38,564 bases of DNA from an uncultured Lachnospiraceae bacterium (GTDB lineage Bacteria; Bacillota; Clostridia; Lachnospirales; Lachnospiraceae): contig CAJTOW010000024.1 in assembly GCA_910577655.1 (NCBI GenBank), positions 1-38,564 on the forward strand, written 5' to 3'. The position numbers and the translations under genes were made by a program. The notes beneath the pieces were generated by a model that did no database searches, was not told the DNA's origin, and saw only the letters and a list, made by a program, of their open reading frames with translations. This document shows positions 8,700 through 16,938 of the stretch, one piece after another; within the stretch, counting starts at the first letter, position 1; each line of letters opens with the position of its first letter.

Positions 8700-9677
8700 A
8701 TGTCCACAATTCAAGATGTAGCAAAACGCGCAAGTGTAGGGGCCGCAACGGTCTCCCGTGTACTGAACGGGAACGGATATGTCAAGGAAGAGACGAGGGA
8801 AAAGGTTATGCGTGCCATAGAGGAGCTGGATTATACTCCCAATGAGATGGCGCGGAATCTTTTTTTTAAACGGACCGGCATTGTGGCCATCATCATTCCG
8901 CAGATTTCCCATCCATTCTTTGCGGAGTTTGTGGATGAAGCGATGCTGGAGCTTGCAAAATACAATTATAAGGTCATGGTCTGCAATACATGGGATGAGT
9001 CCCACTATGAGCTGCAGTACCTGGAGATGCTGCAGCGCAGCATGGTAGACGGCATTATCTTCGGAGCCCATTCCCTGGATATCAGAGAGTACCAGAATGC
9101 CAAACGTCCTATTGTGGCCCTGGACCGGGAGCTGGGGGCAGGGATTCCCTGCGTCAGTGCCGACCATCAGGAGGGCGGACGTCTGGCCGCCGAAGTACTG
9201 ATGGAGGCAGGCTGCAAAAAGGTGCTGCAGTTCTGCGGGAAAAAGGGTGTTTCCACCCCTTCCTTCCAGCGTCATGCATGCTTTGAAAGGATCTTCCAGG
9301 AGCACGGCCTTGAGTGTCACAATTTTACATTGTCCCGGAACAGCTTCAGCTACGGCTATTTCCACCGGATTGTGGAGGGAGTCTTTGAACAGTATCCTGA
9401 CATTGACGGCATATTCGGTACGGATATTATCGTGATGAATGCCATCCGTCGGGCTGCCGAGCTGGGAATCCGGGTTCCAGAGGATTTGAAGGCGGTTGCC
9501 TATGACGGTACCGGTGTCACGGGGCTGATGCATCCTGACCTGACCACTGTTGTCCAGCCGATCGGGGAGCTGGCAAGGGAATGTGTCCATCTGATGATGG
9601 AGCTTACCCAGGGAAATGCCATCGCCCAGACCTCTATTAAGCTTCCGGTCATATTGAGGAAGGGTATGACAACCTGA
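8700..9677 (+). CDS. LacI-family transcriptional repressor (fructoside regulon)
   Basis: A LacI/GalR repressor: N-terminal helix-turn-helix (STIQDVAKRASVGAATVSRV) and hinge, then a periplasmic-binding-like effector domain (IVAIIIPQISHPFFAEFVDE onward), ending near residue 325. I favour the ATG at 8700 because the family usually begins a few residues before the helix-turn-helix; a TTG at 8676 would add eight residues, and neither has a strong Shine-Dalgarno. It lies between the ABC operon and the GH32 gene, and the TGGAAC..GTTCCA palindromes before both, and before yesL, are its likely targets. The effector, presumably a fructoside or sugar phosphate, is inferred. Confidence 0.88.
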   Translation: MSTIQDVAKRASVGAATVSRVLNGNGYVKEETREKVMRAIEELDYTPNEMARNLFFKRTGIVAIIIPQISHPFFAEFVDEAMLELAKYNYKVMVCNTWDESHYELQYLEMLQRSMVDGIIFGAHSLDIREYQNAKRPIVALDRELGAGIPCVSADHQEGGRLAAEVLMEAGCKKVLQFCGKKGVSTPSFQRHACFERIFQEHGLECHNFTLSRNSFSYGYFHRIVEGVFEQYPDIDGIFGTDIIVMNAIRRAAELGIRVPEDLKAVAYDGTGVTGLMHPDLTTVVQPIGELARECVHLMMELTQGNAIAQTSIKLPVILRKGMTT

Positions 9678-9696
9678 CCCCCTGCGGGGGTCTTTT
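9676..9696 (+). terminator. Rho-independent terminator of the LacI gene
   Basis: GACCCCC (9676-9682), loop TGC, GGGGGTC (9686-9692), then TTTT. The stem begins inside the TGA stop codon of the LacI gene. Confidence 0.85.
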
Positions 9697-9708
9697 CCGG
9701 GTTTTATA

Positions 9709-9722
9709 TGGAACCCGTTCCA
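9709..9722. promoter_or_regulatory. LacI-type operator before the GH32 gene
   Basis: TGGAACCCGTTCCA, same arms as the operators at 5040 and 4793. A -10-like CATAAT follows at 9725-9730, so a bound repressor would cover the promoter. Confidence 0.72.
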
Positions 9723-9766
9723 AACATAATACAGGATTATTTTCAGGAAAGTAGAGGACTGAACCT

Positions 9767-11266
9767 ATGAATAGTAAATTATTACTCCAGGCACGCAATT
9801 ACGAGAACATATATGGTGACAAGATACCTGCCAGTGAGCGGCCGCTTTTTCACGTCACGCCCCAGACCGGCTGGCTGAATGATCCCAACGGTTTCTCTTT
9901 CTACAAGGGAGAATACCATCTGTTCTACCAGTATCATCTTTACAACACAAGCTGGGGCCCCATGTACTGGGGGCACGTGAAGACAAAGGATTTTATCCGT
10001 TGGGAACGGCTCCCGGCCGCCCTTGCTCCTGATGCGGAGTACGATAACGCCGGGTGCTTTTCCGGAAGCGCCGTGGAACTGCCGGACGGAAGGCATCTGC
10101 TGATGTACACAGGGGTGCAGGAGTGGAAGCGGGAGGACGGCTTTACCGAAAGCCGCCAGGTCCAGTGCATCGCTTATGGGGACGGCACTGATTATGAGAA
10201 ATACGAGGGCAATCCGGTTCTCACCGAAAGAGATCTGCCGGAGGGTGGCAGTGCGGAGGATTTCCGTGATCCGAAGATCTGGAGGGATGATGAGGAGGAC
10301 TGCTTCTATGCGGTGGTGGGAAACCGTACGGAAGACAGCAGCGGCGCCATCCTTCTGTTTAGAAGCAAAGATACCATGAACTGGGAATTCGTCACAGTGC
10401 TGGACCGGAGTGAGAACCAGTACGGAAAGATGTGGGAATGTCCCGATTTCTTTACTCTGGATCACGCGGCGGTGCTTCTGACCTCTCCCCAGGAGATGCT
10501 TGCCCGCGGCATGGAATTCCACAATGGCAACGGCACCCTCTATATTACCGGATATTATGATAAAAAGAACCACTGCTTTATGCGCAGTGAGGTCCGCGCC
10601 ATTGACTATGGTCTGGACTTTTATGCGCCCCAGACGGTTCTGACACCAGATGGACGCCGGATCATGATCGGATGGATGCAGTCCTGGGAAAGCAGCCACA
10701 GCCAGCCCCACGGCGCCAGATGGTTCGGCATGATGACCATTCCGCGGGAGCTGCACATCGTGGACGGGATGCTGCGGCAGAATCCGGTGCAGGAGCTGGA
10801 CAACTATCATATCAATCCAGTATTTTACCGCAACGTGGATATCCGGGAACGCATCCAGCTGCCCAAGGTCAGCGGACGTGTGCTGGATATGAGCCTCTAT
10901 ATCCGTCCTGCCGGCGGACAGCTCTATGAGCATGTCACCATCAAGGTGGCCAAGGACACCCAGTACTACACAGCCATCAGCTATGACCCCAACAAGAGTG
11001 TCCTGACCTTTGACCGCAGCAATTCCGGCTTCCGCCATGACATTCTGGCGACCAGGAAGGTGCTGGTCCGCTATCAGAAGGGGGAGATCCGGCTGCGTAT
11101 CGTGATGGACCGTTTTTCCATTGAGATATTTGTCAATGACGGCGAGCAGGCCATCACTTCCACCATCTACACCCCCCAGGAGGCCCAGAGTATCTCCTTT
11201 GAGGCGGAGGGCATGGCCATCCTGGATGTGGAGAAATATGATTTACAGCTTTCAGACACACTCTAG
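9767..11266 (+). CDS. Glycoside hydrolase family 32 (sucrose / fructo-oligosaccharide hydrolase)
   Basis: Hydrolyses terminal beta-fructosyl bonds in sucrose, sucrose-6-phosphate or fructo-oligosaccharides. The 499-residue protein has no signal peptide, so it acts on imported sugar. Catalytic motifs are all present: WLNDPNG with nucleophile Asp39, FRDPK with the transition-state stabiliser Asp168, and WECPDF with the acid/base Glu224. The five-bladed propeller is followed by a beta-sandwich domain (about 345-495). An operator precedes the gene and the ABC importer lies upstream. As the uptake system is ABC and not PTS, an unphosphorylated fructoside is the more likely substrate. The stop codon falls in a hairpin shared with the convergent WYL gene. 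Confidence 0.92.
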   Translation: MNSKLLLQARNYENIYGDKIPASERPLFHVTPQTGWLNDPNGFSFYKGEYHLFYQYHLYNTSWGPMYWGHVKTKDFIRWERLPAALAPDAEYDNAGCFSGSAVELPDGRHLLMYTGVQEWKREDGFTESRQVQCIAYGDGTDYEKYEGNPVLTERDLPEGGSAEDFRDPKIWRDDEEDCFYAVVGNRTEDSSGAILLFRSKDTMNWEFVTVLDRSENQYGKMWECPDFFTLDHAAVLLTSPQEMLARGMEFHNGNGTLYITGYYDKKNHCFMRSEVRAIDYGLDFYAPQTVLTPDGRRIMIGWMQSWESSHSQPHGARWFGMMTIPRELHIVDGMLRQNPVQELDNYHINPVFYRNVDIRERIQLPKVSGRVLDMSLYIRPAGGQLYEHVTIKVAKDTQYYTAISYDPNKSVLTFDRSNSGFRHDILATRKVLVRYQKGEIRLRIVMDRFSIEIFVNDGEQAITSTIYTPQEAQSISFEAEGMAILDVEKYDLQLSDTL

Positions 11267-11281
11267 AGCAACGCTCTAGAG
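11261..11281. terminator. Short palindrome spanning both stop codons of convergent genes
   Basis: CTCTAGAGC (11261-11269), loop AAC, GCTCTAGAG (11273-11281), a perfect 9-bp stem. The TAG of GH32 and the stop of the WYL gene both lie inside the arms. It may work as a bidirectional terminator, although neither side has a long T-run. Confidence 0.5.
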
Positions 11282-12253
11282 ACGCCTCTGCCGCTCCACC
11301 CGTTCCTTCACCTGGTTTAAGAAATGCTCCGGCCCCAGAACCTTCACCATGGGGCCGAAGGAGAGCACCTGAATCAAAAGCTCCGTCTCCCAGCGAACAT
11401 CGTAATAGATGGAGCAGCGGTAACGGCGGGCATCCTGGGTGCGTTCCACGGTCTTCTGGTAGCTGGCAAAGTGGAGCATGGTTCTCTCCAGGGCATTGCG
11501 GTCATCAAAGATCTCCAGAACCAGTGGGTCTTTGCTTAAAGAGGCCTCCAGACAGGTGTCGACATCAGGGATGCCTTCATTTTTGTGAACGTCCTTGTTC
11601 ATTATCTCCACCCGCAGCATCCGAGCCACATTCAGCACATCCAGCCGCCACCGGCCATTGGCGCGGCGGTAGAAGGCGCAGAGCCGGAATTTCCCGTCCT
11701 TGGCAGAGTATTCCAGCCGGCTGGGAAGCCAGGTGTGTTCCAGGATCCGGTTCTTGCCGGAGTAATAGACGATCCCCAGGGGCTTTCGGCAGCGGATGGC
11801 CTCCAGAATCCTGGAAAAATGCTTCCGGTACATGAACGAATCAAAGGGATCGCTGTCCCGGTAGCGGTCAAAATACAGAAAGTCTGACGGATCAAACAAG
11901 GGTTTGACCCCGTCTAAGAGTTTTTCAAGTTCCCCAAGCTGCCGGTCAGAAAGGAACAGGGGTATCCGCTCGTCTTTCAGCAATGCCTTCAGCCAGGATT
12001 TCTGCAGACTGGTGAAAGGGGTAAAGGGCTCTTTTTCAAGGCGGCTTTGAAAGCGGCCATCCCCGCAGGCAGACAAAAGTTCCCAGTCCCCCTGTAAAAG
12101 TTTTGGGACGATCTCCATGGCGCTCTCCTGATAGCCCTCCGTCTCCGCGATTTCACAGACCTGCTGCCGGGTAAGAGGATTTATGGAGGCCTGCCTCAGG
12201 ATCTGGGCGGTCACCTGATAGTAGCAGTTGTACAGTTCTGAGAATAGATTCAT
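11276..12253 (-). CDS. WYL-domain transcriptional regulator
   Basis: About 325 residues with a WYL-type ligand-sensing region at roughly 165-235 (IRCRKPLGIVYYSG, then FRLCAFYRRANGRWRLDVLN) and a WCX-like C-terminal part. The N-terminal ~100 residues are helical and may bind DNA but show no textbook helix-turn-helix. I chose the ATG at 12253 because AGGAG lies 7 nt before it. The longer frame would read through the large inverted repeat at 12268-12318. It converges on the GH32 gene with a 9-bp gap. The regulatory target is unknown. Confidence 0.75.
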   Translation of the reverse strand: MNLFSELYNCYYQVTAQILRQASINPLTRQQVCEIAETEGYQESAMEIVPKLLQGDWELLSACGDGRFQSRLEKEPFTPFTSLQKSWLKALLKDERIPLFLSDRQLGELEKLLDGVKPLFDPSDFLYFDRYRDSDPFDSFMYRKHFSRILEAIRCRKPLGIVYYSGKNRILEHTWLPSRLEYSAKDGKFRLCAFYRRANGRWRLDVLNVARMLRVEIMNKDVHKNEGIPDVDTCLEASLSKDPLVLEIFDDRNALERTMLHFASYQKTVERTQDARRYRCSIYYDVRWETELLIQVLSFGPMVKVLGPEHFLNQVKERVERQRRL

Positions 12254-12267
12254 GTGCATGCTCCTGC

Positions 12268-12318
12268 CTGCCGGGATGCTTCTTGTGGTTATGGTAACCA
12301 TCGGAAGCATCCCGGCAG
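12268..12318. repeat. Nested perfect inverted repeat before the WYL gene
   Basis: Outer arms CTGCCGGGATGCTTC (12268-12282) and GAAGCATCCCGGCAG (12304-12318) enclose inner arms TGGTTA (12286-12291) and TAACCA (12295-12300). In the minus-strand transcript the hairpin ends a few bases before the AGGAG ribosome-binding site of the WYL gene, so it could affect translation, or be a protein-binding site or terminator. The rest of the 343-bp gap holds one family A palindrome and the second LacI operator. Confidence 0.85.
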
Positions 12319-12386
12319 CTTATCTGTTATAAGTTCATTTCTTGCAATCCATTCTATTGCAAAACCCCTTTGCCGTCAATTATAAC

Positions 12387-12417
12387 GTAACAGTTCAAGG
12401 GGTATCTGAACTGTTAC
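12387..12417. repeat. Dispersed palindrome, family A, canonical copy
   Basis: GTAACAGTTCA (12387-12397), loop AGGGGTATC, TGAACTGTTAC (12407-12417): 11-bp perfect arms. The same element recurs at 19627-19657 and 26655-26685, with diverged copies at 8537, 15013, 29515, 29660 and 37265. Confidence 0.85.
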
Positions 12418-12563
12418 CCAGGAATCCGGGTGATTCGGAAAAATGTCTGATACTTCTTGAAATTCCTTCAAAAAAGTGCCAAAGGAGCAGGGCAGGTGGG
12501 AAAACAGGCTTTATTAACAAAAGGGATTGCAATTTTTAAAATTGTATGCTAATATCTGACTAA

Positions 12564-12577
12564 GGAAACCGATTTCT
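12564..12577. promoter_or_regulatory. Operator-like palindrome before the second LacI gene
   Basis: GGAAACCGATTTCT, two mismatches from the GGAAATCGATTTCC sites at 13712 and 13744. It lies 20 bp before the LacI start, consistent with autoregulation. Confidence 0.55.
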
Positions 12578-12596
12578 TTTTCAAAAATCAGACAAA

Positions 12597-13664
12597 ATGA
12601 ACAAAAATAACATTACAATCTATGACATAGCACGGGAAGCAGGGGCATCGCCTGCTACCGTTTCAAGAGTACTGAACCACTCCAGGCATCCGGTCAAGCA
12701 GGAGATGAGAGAACGGATTCTGGAGACCTCCCGGCGGCTGGGATATATTCCCAACCTCCAGGCCCGCAGTCTTAAGAACCAGAAGAGCACAACCATCGGC
12801 ATCATCATACCGTCCATAGACAACCCGTTTTATCCTTCCATTGTAAGAGGAATTGAGGATGAGATTGTCAGTCGGAACTGCCATATGATGCTCTCAAGCT
12901 GTGACCGCAATGTGGAGCTGACCAACTACAGCATTGAGAATATGCTGGCTGTCCATATCCAGGGGATTATCAGTATCTACATGGACGAGGTGCCGGATGC
13001 GCTGATGCGTCTTGTGGACCGGGGCGGACTGGCGCTGAATGTGGTGTCCAATGATGTATGCCTTCCAGGTACCCACACCATTATCGTGGACAAGGAGGCA
13101 GAGTGCGCGCTGGCAGTGGAACATCTTCTGAAGCTGGGACACCGCAGGATCGGTCTGCTTCTGGATAAGCTGGATAATTCGATCCGTGTAAGGCGTCTTA
13201 GCGGCTTCCAGAAGGCGATGAAGGCGGCAGGAGTATCGTACCGGGATGAAGATATATACATATTCGGAATCGATGACCAGGCTGGCGTTGTCCAGGGAGC
13301 CATGAAGGGGTATCTTCTGATGAAGAAGGTGCTGGAAAGAACTCCGGAAGTCACAGCAGTGATCTGTATGAACGATACCATGGCCCTGGGAGTGCTCCGG
13401 GCAGTCCGGGAGGCCGGGAAGAAGGTGCCGGAGAACTATTCCCTGGTCAGCTTTGATGATCTTGACTTTTCCGATTCGGTATATCCGTCGCTGACCACGG
13501 TTGGTCTGGACAAATACAGCTGGGGAAGAAAGCTGGCACAGTATTATTTCCGTCTGCAGGAGAATCCGGAGCAGGGGGATACCGTGGCAGAGGAGGCCGA
13601 TGTGCTGGTAGCTTCCAGACTGCTGGCCCGTCACAGCACCAGACCGGTAAAAGAGGCAGAATAG
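12597..13664 (+). CDS. LacI-family transcriptional regulator (TRAP/isomerase operon)
   Basis: A 355-residue LacI/GalR regulator. The helix-turn-helix ITIYDIAREAGASPATVSRV is at residues 6-25, followed by the hinge (LGYIPNLQARSLK) and a sugar-binding-protein-like effector domain starting TTIGIIIPSIDNPFYPSIV. It is immediately upstream of, and codirectional with, the dctPQM-isomerase-manA cluster. Two copies of its probable operator, GGAAATCGATTTCC, lie between it and dctP, and a weaker copy is in its own upstream region. The effector is probably the TRAP substrate or its catabolite, which is inference. Confidence 0.88.
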   Translation: MNKNNITIYDIAREAGASPATVSRVLNHSRHPVKQEMRERILETSRRLGYIPNLQARSLKNQKSTTIGIIIPSIDNPFYPSIVRGIEDEIVSRNCHMMLSSCDRNVELTNYSIENMLAVHIQGIISIYMDEVPDALMRLVDRGGLALNVVSNDVCLPGTHTIIVDKEAECALAVEHLLKLGHRRIGLLLDKLDNSIRVRRLSGFQKAMKAAGVSYRDEDIYIFGIDDQAGVVQGAMKGYLLMKKVLERTPEVTAVICMNDTMALGVLRAVREAGKKVPENYSLVSFDDLDFSDSVYPSLTTVGLDKYSWGRKLAQYYFRLQENPEQGDTVAEEADVLVASRLLARHSTRPVKEAE

Positions 13665-13673
13665 GTAAAAAAG

Positions 13674-13703
13674 AGAGAGTCCCCAAGGGGAAGCTTTCTT
13701 TTA
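13674..13703 (+). terminator. Likely terminator after the second LacI gene
   Basis: A/G-rich run followed by CCCC-AA-GGGG and then CTTTCTTTT. The A-rich left side can pair with the T-rich right side to lengthen the stem. Confidence 0.5.
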
Positions 13704-13711
13704 CGGAAAAA

Positions 13712-13757
13712 GGAAATCGATTTCCCATTCTTTTGGCCAAAAAGGAAATCGATTTCC
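13712..13757. promoter_or_regulatory. Pair of perfect operators before dctP
   Basis: GGAAATCGATTTCC at 13712-13725 and again at 13744-13757, 32 bp apart (about three helical turns). The second copy extends to 16 bp as AGGAAATCGATTTCCT. They precede dctP and are the likely sites of the LacI regulator next door. Confidence 0.75.
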
Positions 13758-13885
13758 TAAAGGCGGACAGTATAGGAAAAGGACTGGTTAAGTGGCAGGC
13801 GGAAAAACGCAGGAATTTAAATGGCCGCAAGGTCATTTAAACATAAAGCAAATAAACAAAGCACAACAAGAAAGGGGCAACGATT

Positions 13886-14983
13886 ATGAAGAAAACATTA
13901 TGTATTTTGACGGCGGCAGCAATGGTGATGTCCATGGCAGGATGTACCAAAATATCCACTCCCGAGACTACGGCGGCAGCAGCCTCCTCGCCGGCGGCAA
14001 AGGAAGCGGCCCAGGAGACGGCGGCTCAGGAGACGGCAGCCCAGGAGAGCGCCGCGCCGGCCGCAGTGGCAGTGAAGCTGATCGGGGCACATGTGAACTC
14101 CCTGGACAGCTCCTATCAGGCCGGCTTTGAGGCGATGCAGAAGAAGCTGGAGGAGCTTTCCGGCGGCACCATGACCGTGGAGATCCATCCCAACGGGGAG
14201 TTGGGCGGCAATGAGGCAGAGCTGGTGGAGAAGATGGCCACAGGAACTGTAGACATGATTGTAACCGCTCCCAATTTCATTGCCAGCACCGGTGTGCCGG
14301 AGGCGGATCTGTTCTCCATCCCGTTCCTTTACAGCAGTATGGAACACTGGACGGAGGTGGTGGACGGCGAGGTGGGCCGAACCATCGCAGACAAGGTGGA
14401 CGCTGCCGGAACCTTCCATTCCCTGGGATACTGGAGCTGCGGTACCAGAGAGTACTTTGGCATCAAGCCTGTGAATACAGTAGATGATTTAAAGGGCGTC
14501 AAGATCCGCGTACAGGATTCTGATACGGTCCGTTCCGTGTGGAGCGCCCTGGGGGCCAATCCCACGGTTCTGGCTTATAATGAGCTTTACAGCGGCCTGC
14601 AGAACAATGTTATTGACGCGGCGGAGAATGATCTGGGCAATATCCTTCTCCAGAAATTCTATGAGGCCGGTCCTTATGTGTCCCTGACCGATCATGACAT
14701 TGCCACGCGGCAGTTCCTCATCGGTGCACAGAAATACAACAGCCTTACGGACCAGCAGAAGGCATGGGTGGATGAGGCCGCCGTATATGCATGTGAGGAG
14801 CAGCGGAAATTCGACAAGCAGCTCAATGATGAGGCCCTGGAGCAGATCAAGGCCAACGGCGGCATTGTAAACGAAGTGGATAAAGATTCCCTGATTGCCG
14901 CGTGTGAGGAGGCAAGAGCCGCGGCGGCAGAGAAAATCGGTGTGGCAGAGCTTTACAATAAGGTAAATGAAACAGCGAAATAG
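13886..14983 (+). CDS. dctP: TRAP transporter substrate-binding lipoprotein DctP
   Basis: Extracytoplasmic receptor of a tripartite ATP-independent transporter, 365 residues. The lipobox SMAGC puts the anchor at Cys20. It is followed by an Ala/Glu/Gln-rich spacer (about 27-60) with repeated AAQET units. The DctP body is clear: GLKIR-type block DLKGVKIRVQDSDT carrying the arginine that binds a substrate carboxylate in the family, then YNELYSGLQNNVIDAAEN. AAAGGGG precedes the ATG. The ligand is likely a sugar acid or other carboxylate by family rule, but the downstream isomerases suggest a sugar, so the substrate is open. Confidence 0.92.
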   Translation: MKKTLCILTAAAMVMSMAGCTKISTPETTAAAASSPAAKEAAQETAAQETAAQESAAPAAVAVKLIGAHVNSLDSSYQAGFEAMQKKLEELSGGTMTVEIHPNGELGGNEAELVEKMATGTVDMIVTAPNFIASTGVPEADLFSIPFLYSSMEHWTEVVDGEVGRTIADKVDAAGTFHSLGYWSCGTREYFGIKPVNTVDDLKGVKIRVQDSDTVRSVWSALGANPTVLAYNELYSGLQNNVIDAAENDLGNILLQKFYEAGPYVSLTDHDIATRQFLIGAQKYNSLTDQQKAWVDEAAVYACEEQRKFDKQLNDEALEQIKANGGIVNEVDKDSLIAACEEARAAAAEKIGVAELYNKVNETAK

Positions 14984-15012
14984 ACACAGCCGGCAGAAAG
15001 CAGTCAATATGT

Positions 15013-15040
15013 AGTTGTTCAGTGTGTATCTGAACAGCTG
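15013..15040. repeat. Dispersed palindrome, family A, diverged copy
   Basis: AGTTGTTCA, loop GTGTGTATC, TGAACAGCT. Arms differ from the canonical copy yet still pair (one G-T), suggesting that the hairpin is maintained. It lies in the dctP-dctQ gap. Confidence 0.55.
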
Positions 15041-15050
15041 CTTTGAAAGA

Positions 15051-15089
15051 CCAGGACCGGCAGGACAGCCTTTTGCCTGCCGGTTCTGG
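15051..15089 (+). promoter_or_regulatory. Hairpin between dctP and dctQ
   Basis: CCAGGACCGGCAGG (15051-15064) pairs with CCTGCCGGTTCTGG (15076-15089) with one G-U. It has no T-run and ends just before the dctQ ribosome-binding site. It could stabilise the upstream dctP transcript so that more receptor than permease is made. Confidence 0.55.
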
Positions 15090-15112
15090 ATCATAGGAGG
15101 GAGGGCGACAGA

Positions 15113-15628
15113 GTGAAAAAATTATGTGATATAGTCCAGAAACTCATGTATGCCGCTGGTATGGCCGCGGTAGCGGTGTTCTTCTTGTGTACGGTGGTTC
15201 AGGTGTGCTCCCGGATGTTCGGATTTCAGGCATCCTTTACGGAGGAGGTGGCAAATACAGCGCTGGCATGGTGCTGCTTTATCGGTGCGGCGCCTATGGT
15301 ACGCTCCAACGAGCATTTCCGGTTCACTGCCTTTACAGAGAAGATGAAGGGGAAGCTGTATTTTGTGGACGAGATGATTTGTCTTATTCTTATGCTGGTC
15401 TTTCATCTGGTGGTTGCCGGTTACGGTGTACTTCTTGTCAGGCAGTTTGCCACCTGGAGAATGACCTCGGTGCCGGTCAGCAAGGGCTGGTGCTGGCTGT
15501 GTGTGCCTCTTTTCGGCATTACGGCCTCTTTGTTTACCCTGGAAAATATGATTGACTACATCCGTCATCCAGAGAGCCGGAAGGTGGTCAATGCGGTGGA
15601 AGAAGCGATGAAGGAGGCGGACTTATGA
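15113..15628 (+). CDS. dctQ: TRAP transporter small permease DctQ
   Basis: The small four-helix membrane subunit of the TRAP transporter, 171 residues. It starts at GTG 15113 with AGGAGG upstream. Hydrophobic segments include MYAAGMAAVAVFFLCTVVQV and MICLILMLVFHLVVAGYGVL, and the family pattern EEVANTALAWCCFIGAAPMVR is present. Its stop overlaps the dctM start (ATGA), the normal arrangement for these two subunits. Confidence 0.9.
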   Translation: MKKLCDIVQKLMYAAGMAAVAVFFLCTVVQVCSRMFGFQASFTEEVANTALAWCCFIGAAPMVRSNEHFRFTAFTEKMKGKLYFVDEMICLILMLVFHLVVAGYGVLLVRQFATWRMTSVPVSKGWCWLCVPLFGITASLFTLENMIDYIRHPESRKVVNAVEEAMKEADL

Positions 15629-16911
15629 TATTTGTACTGGTTGCGGCGTTTTTGGTTCTGCTTGTCATGGGCATGCCTATCGCCTATATTCTGGGGCTGG
15701 TGGCGCTGCTGGGGATCTGGCAGCTGGAATCGGTTTCCATGATTACGGTGGTGCAGAAAATGTTCACCGGTCTTAACAGCTTTACACTTCTTGCGGTTCC
15801 CTTGTTTGTCCTTGCTGCCAATATCATGAACCGGGCAAAAATCAGTGAAAAACTGATCGAGTTCTGCAACGGCATTGTGGGACGGTTTCCCGGCGGACTG
15901 GCCTATGCCAATGTCATGGTATCTATGCTGTTTGCCGGGATCTCCGGTTCCTCCCAGGCGGATACGGCGGGGATCGGCTCAATCCTGATTCCGGCCATGG
16001 AGGAGGAAGGATATTCCAAGGAAACCTCTGTGGGGGTGACAGCAGCCTCCTCCACCATCGGAGTCATCATCCCGCCGTCCATCCCAATGGTGGTGTATTC
16101 CTCTGTGGCAGGCGCCTCCATCGGGGCACTCTTTCTGGGCGGCGTGGTGCCCGGGATTCTCATTGGCTGCGGTCAGATGCTGGTGATTTTCCTGGGAAAT
16201 AAAAAGTATCATTATCCCAGACAGAAGGGTATGTCCCTGAAAGAGTTCTCCAGGCTGGCAGTGAAATGTCTGCCTCCGGTGCTCACTCCGGTGATCATCA
16301 TCGGCGGCGTTATCCTTGGAATCTGCACAGCCACAGAATCGGCGGCGGTTGCCTGTATTTATGCGGCGGTTCTTGGCATATTTGTGTTCAAAAGCCTGAG
16401 CCTTAAGGATATCCGCCCCCTTCTCTATGATACCCTGCGGACCAGCGCCACATCCCTTTTGGCCCTGGCCACGGCCAATGCCCTGGGGCAGCTGCTCAGC
16501 TACTACAATGTGAGTGTGGCGGTGCAGGCCATGTTTGTAAATTATTTCCCCTATAAATGGCAATTTCTGCTGGCTGTCATCGGGTTTTATCTGTTCCTGG
16601 GCACATTTATGGATGCGATTCCGGCCATGATCCTGTTTGTTCCGGTCTTGATGCCGGTGGCTCAGGCCTTTGGCATCAGTGCGGTTCAGCTGGGACTGAT
16701 TATCGTCATAACCCTGGCAGTTGGGCAGGTGACCCCGCCCTATGGACTCTGTCTGCTGATTGCCGGAAAGATATCGGGAATGAGTGTTCAGAAATCCTTT
16801 GTGGCAGTCATCCCTTATATTATGGTATCCGTGGTAGTGGTAATTCTCATTGCCTTTTTCCCCAATATCGCGTTTGCACTGCCGAAGCTTTTAAAGCCGG
16901 CGTGGTTCTAA
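15625..16911 (+). CDS. dctM: TRAP transporter large permease DctM
   Basis: The large ion-coupled membrane subunit, 428 residues with about 12 hydrophobic segments. Family landmarks are GISGSSQADTAGIGSILIP, IIPPSIPMVVY, GICTATESAAVA and DAIPAMILFVPVLMP. It is translationally coupled to dctQ. The subunit uses a sodium or proton gradient to import the DctP-bound ligand. Confidence 0.94.
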   Translation: MIFVLVAAFLVLLVMGMPIAYILGLVALLGIWQLESVSMITVVQKMFTGLNSFTLLAVPLFVLAANIMNRAKISEKLIEFCNGIVGRFPGGLAYANVMVSMLFAGISGSSQADTAGIGSILIPAMEEEGYSKETSVGVTAASSTIGVIIPPSIPMVVYSSVAGASIGALFLGGVVPGILIGCGQMLVIFLGNKKYHYPRQKGMSLKEFSRLAVKCLPPVLTPVIIIGGVILGICTATESAAVACIYAAVLGIFVFKSLSLKDIRPLLYDTLRTSATSLLALATANALGQLLSYYNVSVAVQAMFVNYFPYKWQFLLAVIGFYLFLGTFMDAIPAMILFVPVLMPVAQAFGISAVQLGLIIVITLAVGQVTPPYGLCLLIAGKISGMSVQKSFVAVIPYIMVSVVVVILIAFFPNIAFALPKLLKPAWF

Positions 16912-16938
16912 GACAGACAGAAAAGAAAGGACATCAAG

